Origin: Bacteroidota bacterium
Lineage (GTDB): Bacteria > Bacteroidota > Bacteroidia > 2-12-FULL-35-15
NCBI GenBank assembly: GCA_021413595.1
Contig: JAIOQD010000438.1
Span: forward strand, 1 to 7,720
DNA: 7,720 bases
Direction of reading: 5' to 3'
Position 1 is the first letter of the stretch. Every line of letters begins with the position of its first letter. Below are positions 1 through 5,168 of this stretch, piece after piece. The notes beneath the pieces were generated by a model, which was given only the letters and a program-made list of their open reading frames with translations, did no database searches and was not told the origin of the DNA. The position numbers and the translations under genes are program-made.

Positions 1-630
1 GTAGAATTGTTTGAAACTAGGCAAGTCAGATAAACTATCACGATTACCAAGATTTAATTTTGAAATACCTTCTCCATCAATTGTTTTTCCAGGATTATAT
101 CTCTTAACTGGATTCGTACCTTCTTTTCTGAAAATTAAAACATCAATTTGGTTGTCAAAATAAATTCCATAAACCTGTTCTCCAACATAGCTATTCATGG
201 CTTCTGCCATTTGTTTAGTTACAGCACTTTCAACTTTTGATGAATTTTCTTTTGCCTCCCAAACTATTAACATTTCCTTTGCTAATTCTTCTGGTAATGA
301 CTTTGACTTATCCCATTTATTATAATATGTTTTCCATGCATCAGTTTTAAATACAATGATGTCAGGATTTAATGATTTAGCACCTTCGCTACCTTTGGGA
401 ATGCAAAATTCAACACAAATATTTTCGGGCAGATACATTTTAGTTTCTACTATGCTCCAAACCATTCTTGCCCTGTAATATTCCTCGGAAAAAATACCCT
501 TTGAATTTTTAGCACTAGCAATTTTGTTAGTTGAAAAAACACCACAATTTTTCTGATACCATTCAGGATTAATTTCTGATAGCTTTGAATATTTTTTATC
601 AAATTCTTTGAATGCTTCAGCTATTTTCAT
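1..630 (-). CDS. Restriction enzyme N-terminal nuclease domain, partial (3' end beyond the left edge)
   Basis: The frame opens at ATG 630-628 and runs 210 codons to the window edge without a stop, so the C-terminal part is missing. The translated part shows a PD-(D/E)XK nuclease pattern: a possible helix glutamate at E62 (in RMVWSIVE), NPDIIVF with D90, the core strand MLIVWEAKE with E125 and K127, and then a helix with Q140 (KQMAEAM). This order (E, PD, ExK, Q) is typical of HsdR-like and type IIG restriction nucleases, where the nuclease domain sits at the N terminus and an N6-adenine methylase or helicase follows. I infer such a fusion here but cannot see the second domain. The start overlaps by ATGA (630-627) the end of the reading frame downstream of the helix-turn-helix gene, which implies translational coupling in the original operon. 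The leader is A-rich with no Shine-Dalgarno sequence. Nuclease fold fairly sure; exact R-M class uncertain. Confidence 0.75.
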   Translation of the reverse strand, partial: MKIAEAFKEFDKKYSKLSEINPEWYQKNCGVFSTNKIASAKNSKGIFSEEYYRARMVWSIVETKMYLPENICVEFCIPKGSEGAKSLNPDIIVFKTDAWKTYYNKWDKSKSLPEELAKEMLIVWEAKENSSKVESAVTKQMAEAMNSYVGEQVYGIYFDNQIDVLIFRKEGTNPVKRYNPGKTIDGEGISKLNLGNRDSLSDLPSFKQFY

Positions 631-728
631 TTGTTTTTGATTTTAAGTTTTGCATTATATTTTATTTTTTCTTCCGCTACTTGCATTGCTTGTAAGGCAA
701 GAGATTCGTCACGAACTACGTAAACTAA
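627..728 (-). pseudogene. Detached in-frame C-terminal tail of the HTH regulator
   Basis: Directly after the TAA of the HTH gene the same frame stays open for 33 codons (LVYVVRDESLALQAMQ, then an AEEKIKY-type helix and a lysine-rich end) and stops at TGA 629-627. This end overlaps the ATG of the next gene as ATGA, a classic coupled-operon junction that would be unlikely by chance. The tail has no good start of its own; the only internal ATG lies midway and would give a peptide of about 19 residues. It is best read as the missing tail of a regulator that would total 103 residues without the stop. A sequencing error or stop-codon readthrough are alternatives. Confidence 0.7.
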
Positions 729-938
729 TTAGTCGCTGAGCCAAGCAATTATTACTTCATTCTTTTGGTCTTTGTAAAAGTCAGCAAGAGATTTCACTTG
801 TTCTTTGGTCGGCATCCTTTCGTCACGCTCTATTTTGCTTAAAATAGTCGGGTCAAGGGAAAGTTTTGCTCCAACTTCTCTTAAAAGCAGTCCCTTGGTT
901 TCTCTTAATTCTCGTAATGTCGTTCCTATTGTTTTCAA
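729..938 (-). CDS. XRE-family helix-turn-helix regulator, probably truncated by a nonsense codon
   Basis: A small DNA-binding protein of the Cro/C1 (HTH_3) type, likely controlling the adjacent restriction gene. From TTG 938-936 it is 69 residues. The HTH spans about residues 8-58, with LRELRETKGLLLREV as first helix, EVGAKLSLD as second, and PTILSKIERDER as recognition helix followed by the familiar PTKEQVKSLADFY. A longer frame opens at TTG 998, but that codon is the -33 promoter element, so the TTG at 938, giving MKTIGTTLREL, is the better start. The gene ends with WLSD then TAA (731-729). Related Bacteroidota regulators, from memory, continue after WLSD with K and a (L/V/I)VY...DE helix. 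The same frame here continues exactly that way, so the stop looks like AAA to TAA. The remaining HTH may still bind DNA, but the C-terminal helix, likely used for dimerisation, would be lost. Confidence 0.75.
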   Translation of the reverse strand: MKTIGTTLRELRETKGLLLREVGAKLSLDPTILSKIERDERMPTKEQVKSLADFYKDQKNEVIIAWLSD

Positions 939-955
939 TGTGCTTATTTTTGACT

Positions 956-975
956 TGACAAATATTGGCAAATAT
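956..975 (-). promoter_or_regulatory. Tandem 10-base repeat over the -7 box, candidate operator
   Basis: Minus strand reads ATATTTGCCA followed immediately by ATATTTGTCA: two copies, one mismatch, one helical turn apart. The first copy contains most of the -7 box and the second covers the predicted transcription start. Binding here by the HTH protein encoded just downstream would repress its own operon. The repeat is seen; the operator role is inferred. Confidence 0.4.
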
Positions 976-998
976 AAAACAGTTTTTTTATTACACAA
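969..998 (-). promoter_or_regulatory. Bacteroidota-type promoter of the HTH/restriction module
   Basis: On the minus strand a TTG at 998-996 is followed, after 19 bases, by TATATTTG at 976-969, matching the -33 TTG / -7 TAnnTTTG arrangement of the Bacteroidota primary sigma factor. Transcription would begin near 962, about 25 bases before the proposed TTG start at 938. The placement rules out the longer frame from TTG 998. Confidence 0.6.
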
Positions 999-1047
999 TG
1001 GTCTGCCAAAAGAAATTATTAACAGTCGAAAAAACAGTCTACAAGTT

Positions 1048-1078
1048 GGGTGGTGGGTGGGCTTTGGGTGCGGTTGGG
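1048..1078 (+). other. G-tract cluster fitting a G-quadruplex consensus
   Basis: Five GGG tracts lie at 1048-1050, 1055-1057, 1059-1061, 1066-1068 and 1076-1078, separated by 4, 1, 4 and 7 bases, which satisfies the G3-N1-7 pattern. The cluster sits about 50-80 bases upstream of the -33 element of the HTH promoter, in otherwise AT-rich DNA. Whether it folds is not shown. Confidence 0.5.
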
Positions 1079-1098
1079 TAAAATTAAATGTGCTGCAA

Positions 1099-1526
1099 TT
1101 TGGGTCGGTTAGTGTGTTGGCATTGCAGCTCTTTTAATTTTGCGAAGCGTTGGCAATCTTTTTTTTTCTGTCGGTTTATGTTAGCACTGTCGGTCGTCCT
1201 ACAATGAGGCATAACGGTTTGCAGCTACCCGAAGGGCGGGATTTTTACCACAAAACTTGATTTGAAAAACTAATGTTTGATTAACCACAAAACTGTCTTT
1301 GGAACACGAAACCCCGCCTTTTGGGTAGGTGCTGTTATAGCCAGTGGTTCTTGTCCACCGTCCTTGCAAACCATTGTTAATATTGAGTTTTTGTGTTATT
1401 GTCGTGTCGGCTGTGTGTTGCGTTTTTTATTTTTTTTTGAAGCGTTGGAAATTTTTTAAAAACAATTTTTCTTTTGGGTCGGCTTTGCAAGCTCTATTAA
1501 AAACTTTGGTCGTGTGTCGGCTTATG
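1099..1526 (+). repeat. Short degenerate repeats flanking the palindrome
   Basis: Three words occur once on each side of the palindrome: TTTGGGTCGG (1099-1108 and 1473-1482), GAAGCGTTGG followed by an A/T-rich T run (1144-1153 and 1439-1448), and TGTCGGTTTATG / TGTCGGCTTATG (1169-1180 and 1515-1526, 11 of 12 identical). The order is not conserved, so this is not a simple duplication. Similar words in both flanks suggest the spacer was built from related intergenic units. Confidence 0.4.
1208..1342. repeat. 135-base imperfect palindrome (MITE-like or structured intergenic repeat)
   Basis: The ends are GGCATAAC (1208-1215) and GTTATAGCC (1334-1342), complementary with one bulged base. Inside, 1226-1244 pairs with 1309-1327 as a 19-position stem with one A/C mismatch and two G-T pairs, closing a 64-base loop. 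On the plus strand the G-T positions can pair as G-U wobbles in RNA; on the minus strand they become mismatches, a slight hint that the plus strand is the folding strand. The loop holds an 11-base direct repeat, ACCACAAAACT, at 1247-1257 and 1284-1294. It contains no gene. It resembles palindromic intergenic repeats I recall from Bacteroidota genomes; mobility is inferred, and no transposase is present. Confidence 0.6.
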
Positions 1527-1585
1527 CGGTTTTTAATTGTGCTTGCAAATTGCGGTGGCTATTTACATTAAAGGTTTATTCATAG

Positions 1586-4195
1586 TTATTTTAGATTAAA
1601 TCCTGATTTCAATAAAGTTTTCAAATGTTTTTCAGCATTTGCTTTATGAAATTCATTAAGTGGCTTTAGTTCATAAGCTAAATCAGCCATGTATGCTCTT
1701 TCGCCTGTAGATAAAATTTTCATTCTGGAATCCCACTCTACCATTTGTCGCAAAATATTCAAATTGATTGTAGGAACTTCACTACTTGAAATTGCCTTTA
1801 TGGTTGTTGTTGCTTCCTTGTTAAAATAGTTTGATGCTAAGTGAATATCTTTAACTGATGGAGCAATACCCTTTGCAAGTGCAAGTGCAATCTTATTAAA
1901 AGCAGAAGTATACTTATTAGTACTCTCAGAAGGTTTCTGTTCAATAGTTTTGAAAAAATCTTGCAGCCCAATTCCATTTTCTATTGCCTTGTTGTATTTC
2001 AAAACAATAAGCTTTAAGGTACTTTCAATCTGGTAATTGTAGGGAGCATTGATTTGGTCAAAAATCTCAGGATTATTTTTTCGTATCTCAATCAATAGAT
2101 TGCTTTCAAATCGTAAAACGTCTTCGCTTAAATCTTCCAACTTTATTATTGAAGATATAATTATGTCCATTTTCTTCTCTTGTAACTTGGAAAGTCCATC
2201 ATATTTCTTCCTGAGTTGATTGTAAAACTCCATTCCTTTAGAAAGAACTTCAATGTTCATTTGTATTTTTTCAAAGTCAACTTCCGCTATTTCTCCATTT
2301 TTTTTCTCTTTAACAGCAATTGAATATTTACCAAGTATCTGCTGAGAAATTTTTGAAGTCATGAATTTCTGAATTTCTTTAGAAACCGATATATTTTCCC
2401 ACAATTTTTTGTTCTTCGCATACTCACCATAGTCATCACTTTCCGAATAATTTTTAATTAAACCATTCATTAATTCCATTAACTCTGTAAAAAATGTTAC
2501 TAAGTCATCTTCGAGTTTCTCTTTTTTCCAAATCTTGGATAGGTCAAATTGCTTTCCATCTTTTGCTCCATCAGTATAAATGTAGATTATTGAAATAGAA
2601 TAAGGCACAACTGCTGACCTTATTTGTCCCATTGAATGTTTCCCTTGACCATAAATTTTTTCAAGTTGCGTAAACAGAATGATTTTAGAAATTAAATCTT
2701 CGTAAAAATCTCGGTTTACATTGACAGACTTCTTGCCCCGCAACTCGCCTGTTATTTCTTCCAAAAAATATCTGAATACTTTTTCACCACCTTTTTTTAC
2801 AACATATGGTTGGTCTCCCCAGGCAGTAAAATACTTACCTAATTGCTCCTTGGAGAAACGATAATTCTTTGGATATTCTTTTTCAATTCTTGATTTATTT
2901 GAGCCTGCAATTCTTAGCTTAGTATTAAACTCGCCTCTTGATTTTTCAAAGAACCATTTTCTTCCAGAAGGCGTAATAATGCTTTCGGAAAGTGCTTTGA
3001 TTTTATTCAGTTGTGGACTTCTTGAACTTAAATCAACATTTGAAACCTTGGTCTGAGAATTTGAATATCTACTTATATCAGAAATCAAAGAATCTAACCC
3101 TTCTTCTGTTACATCGCGGGCAACATTAATCTTGGCCATTATCTTGACCTTGTCAATTGAAAAGCCATCCTTTTGAGTGAAGTAGATACTTGCAGTTGTT
3201 TGGCCGCCATTTACAATTTGAAAATCCGTTAAGGATTTGATGAACATTTTTCCATTTTTAGATTCAATTTCTTTTGCCGTTGATGTAATTGTAATTCCGT
3301 TGTTGAAAGCAATAAATTTTTCGGGGCTAACTCTTATTGTTTCTCTTATTCCTTTGTTTGCACCCTTAAATTGAAGAAATGACCGCACATTTTTTTCAAG
3401 TAATCTTGAACTGTATCTTTTGTAAAGGTCAGATAGAATGTTTGCTGGTAGAACGCACAGATAGGATTCAAAGTTTTCTTCTTCTGCTGCTTTAATGACT
3501 TCAATTTTGTAATTAAACAAATTTTCAAAATCAATTACAAGTGCCTCTCTGTTTCCTTGTGAAATCAAAACGTCATATAAAAAGTTTAGGTCAACTAGTT
3601 TCTTAATGATAAGTAATTCTTTATTTACTCTTTCTCTGTTTCTTGTAAAACCCACTGAAATGTTTTCATCCTCAAACTCTATCCTCTTTGGCTGTGGAAT
3701 TGAGCCACGAGTTTCAGTAGTTGCAGTAGCACTGACTAAAAATATTTCTATAACATCAAACTGTTCTTTACCTGTTGCGGAAGAAAGCTGAGATAACAAT
3801 GGTCTGATTGGGTCTGCATCCTGAACATCATCATTCAAATATCCTTTGATTGCTTTATTCAACAACTTTGTGACCCTCTTAAACTGATTGTCATAATGAC
3901 TTTTAGTCGAGATTTGTAAGTCCTTTTCAGATGAAGTAAGGTCAATACTTGATTCATCAACAATAAAGAGCTGCAATCTTTCGGATGATTCATTCACTGT
4001 GTATCCATTCAACTTTAAGTTCTCAGCATTATTCAAGAAATACGAATCATTCCAATCTTCTGAATCGAGCAATTTAGCATCAACCATTAAAGGAAGAATC
4101 TGACTCAACAATTGTGTTTGTTGAACAAATCCCTCTTCGTCTTTTGAACTGTCGAGTAATTCTTTTCTATAATTTAGGAATTCTTCAATTTTCAT
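1586..4195 (-). CDS. AIPR family (abortive infection phage resistance) protein
   Basis: An 869-residue cytoplasmic protein; no signal peptide or membrane segment is seen. It belongs to the AIPR family (PF10592), found in restriction-modification-like operons and linked to abortive infection; its biochemical activity is not established. Family hallmarks are clear: LNGYTVNESSERLQLFIVDES near 62-82, FIAFNNGITITS at 294-305, DFQIVNGGQTTASIY at 324-338, the SNSQTKVSNVDLSSRSP stretch at 378-394, and RKWFFEKSRGEF at 412-423. The conserved region ends around 540; the last 300 or so residues are helical, lysine- and glutamate-rich and unrecognised. The ATG at 4195-4193 lies 2 bases after the stop of the nuclease-like gene, so it is the last visible gene of a coupled three-gene run. 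No strong terminator follows. Assignment to AIPR is firm; its role as effector rather than accessory factor is inference. Confidence 0.9.
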   Translation of the reverse strand: MKIEEFLNYRKELLDSSKDEEGFVQQTQLLSQILPLMVDAKLLDSEDWNDSYFLNNAENLKLNGYTVNESSERLQLFIVDESSIDLTSSEKDLQISTKSHYDNQFKRVTKLLNKAIKGYLNDDVQDADPIRPLLSQLSSATGKEQFDVIEIFLVSATATTETRGSIPQPKRIEFEDENISVGFTRNRERVNKELLIIKKLVDLNFLYDVLISQGNREALVIDFENLFNYKIEVIKAAEEENFESYLCVLPANILSDLYKRYSSRLLEKNVRSFLQFKGANKGIRETIRVSPEKFIAFNNGITITSTAKEIESKNGKMFIKSLTDFQIVNGGQTTASIYFTQKDGFSIDKVKIMAKINVARDVTEEGLDSLISDISRYSNSQTKVSNVDLSSRSPQLNKIKALSESIITPSGRKWFFEKSRGEFNTKLRIAGSNKSRIEKEYPKNYRFSKEQLGKYFTAWGDQPYVVKKGGEKVFRYFLEEITGELRGKKSVNVNRDFYEDLISKIILFTQLEKIYGQGKHSMGQIRSAVVPYSISIIYIYTDGAKDGKQFDLSKIWKKEKLEDDLVTFFTELMELMNGLIKNYSESDDYGEYAKNKKLWENISVSKEIQKFMTSKISQQILGKYSIAVKEKKNGEIAEVDFEKIQMNIEVLSKGMEFYNQLRKKYDGLSKLQEKKMDIIISSIIKLEDLSEDVLRFESNLLIEIRKNNPEIFDQINAPYNYQIESTLKLIVLKYNKAIENGIGLQDFFKTIEQKPSESTNKYTSAFNKIALALAKGIAPSVKDIHLASNYFNKEATTTIKAISSSEVPTINLNILRQMVEWDSRMKILSTGERAYMADLAYELKPLNEFHKANAEKHLKTLLKSGFNLK

Positions 4196-4197
4196 TT

Positions 4198-5166
4198 TTA
4201 AAAATCGCTTTGTTCAATGATAAAAGATGTAAGCAAGTTTGTTCTCAGCATGTATTTCAAGCCACTTATTTCTTCTGGAATGTTTGACCTACTAAGTTTT
4301 GGAAAATTATCTGCTGCACAGTTGTAAGATATCCAATTGACTGGCTTGAATCTGTATCTATCATACTGGCTTACATTTTTAGCAGTAATATTCTTTTGGC
4401 TTAGTGCCTTCCACAAAATTGTATTGTCACCGGAAGATTCTTGAACCAATTTCTTTATTTCCAAAATCAAATCACCAATATGAGTTCCATGAGTGAAGTC
4501 ACTTAATAAGGAAACAACAAATAATTCAAGCCCTTTCCCTGGAGAGACTTCCAACTGAAATTCACTTGATATTCTGACATCGATTCCAGATGGGGATTTT
4601 GACTTTACTTCTATATTTTTGCCCTCCAATTCAAAGTCATTCCCTTTATCATAAAGTCCAGTCCATGCTTTCAAAAGTGAGTTTATTTCGGGTTTGTCTG
4701 ACGCTGTTATTAATAATTTCAAAATCAACAATTCACCTATAATTCCTTTTATCGCATCCTCAGAAAGTAAATCTGATTTTTTGTCTTCAAAAAATTCACT
4801 CCATCTGTAAAATGCTTGAATGAAATGATTTGAATACTCATCAACCTGACTGATACTTTTTATTCCATGATAGAGAGAAAGAATTAGGTCGTCAAAAAGG
4901 TCGTTGAAATCGCTGTCGGTTAATTGAAGGACTATTAGATTTTTTTCACTGAAATATTCGATGGATAAATTTTCCTTTTGAATTCCTTTGAATTCTAATT
5001 GCTTGGTGGAAGGAAGTGAAAGTATCAAACATCTTTTCCCTTCCTTGCTAACTCCAAAATAAAGTTCACAAATGCAATCAGCAGAAATTCTTAGAGACCG
5101 AAATCCACTTGTAACAGGATTCTCCGAAAGCCCTGACCACTTTTGTTTTAATTCAATACTCGTCAT
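4198..5166 (-). CDS. PD-(D/E)XK motif protein, DUF4420 type
   Basis: A 322-residue soluble protein with the restriction-endonuclease fold signature. GIIGELLILK at 141-150 gives the helix glutamate E145, KAWTG at 166-170 is a conserved lead-in, NDFEL at 176-180 gives D177, and NIEVKSK at 184-190 gives the catalytic pair E186 and K188. This GEL / DF / EVKS order is what I know from DUF4420 (PF14390) proteins, which sit beside Z1 and AIPR genes. All expected acidic and lysine residues are present, so it is predicted active as a DNA nuclease, most likely the cutting subunit of this system; substrate and cleavage pattern are unknown. The ATG at 5166-5164 starts 2 bases after the Z1 gene stop, and its own stop is 2 bases before the AIPR ATG, implying translational coupling and matched expression. 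The N-terminal 130 residues are not recognised individually. Confidence 0.88.
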   Translation of the reverse strand: MTSIELKQKWSGLSENPVTSGFRSLRISADCICELYFGVSKEGKRCLILSLPSTKQLEFKGIQKENLSIEYFSEKNLIVLQLTDSDFNDLFDDLILSLYHGIKSISQVDEYSNHFIQAFYRWSEFFEDKKSDLLSEDAIKGIIGELLILKLLITASDKPEINSLLKAWTGLYDKGNDFELEGKNIEVKSKSPSGIDVRISSEFQLEVSPGKGLELFVVSLLSDFTHGTHIGDLILEIKKLVQESSGDNTILWKALSQKNITAKNVSQYDRYRFKPVNWISYNCAADNFPKLSRSNIPEEISGLKYMLRTNLLTSFIIEQSDF

Positions 5167-5168
5167 AA

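Larger units (their letters stand above)
999..1585. other. Gene-free spacer between two defence modules
   Basis: No credible gene is seen on either strand. Open frames on the plus strand (for example 1277-1459 and 1344-1571) are low-complexity, rich in Phe, Val, Cys and Leu, overlap one another and lack family resemblance. The interval holds the G-tract cluster, the 135-base palindrome and short degenerate repeats. Near the end of the AIPR gene there is only a weak AT hairpin (TTAAAAAC 1497-1504 with GTTTTTAA 1529-1536, 24-base loop), not a convincing terminator. Plus-strand G and T richness (TTGGGT, GTGTCGG) contrasts with the coding DNA on both sides. Confidence 0.6.

Noticed and set aside
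939..998. Longer N terminus of the HTH protein from TTG 998
   Set aside because: The TTG at 998-996 coincides with the -33 promoter element and the added 20 residues do not fit the family, which begins just before the first helix.
805..1137. Plus-strand open frame of 110 codons
   Set aside because: It overlaps the HTH gene antisense and continues through the promoter and G-rich spacer; composition is low-complexity with no family resemblance.
1208..1342. Bona fide integron attC site
   Set aside because: The fold with bulged bases is reminiscent, but the ends do not match the GTTRRRY / RYYYAAC core consensus and no integrase is visible; kept only as one hypothesis.
1497..1536. Rho-independent terminator for the AIPR operon
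   Set aside because: Arms are only 8 AT-rich bases with a 24-base loop and no clear GC stem followed by a T run on the minus strand.
1277..1571. Two overlapping plus-strand open frames in the spacer
   Set aside because: They start inside or next to the palindrome, are rich in Phe/Cys/Val from T-rich repeats, and have no leader or recognisable motif.
3346..3791. Open frames inside the AIPR gene in other frames (3346-3534 minus, 3606-3791 plus)
   Set aside because: Fully inside a well-supported gene with family motifs; shadows of the true frame.
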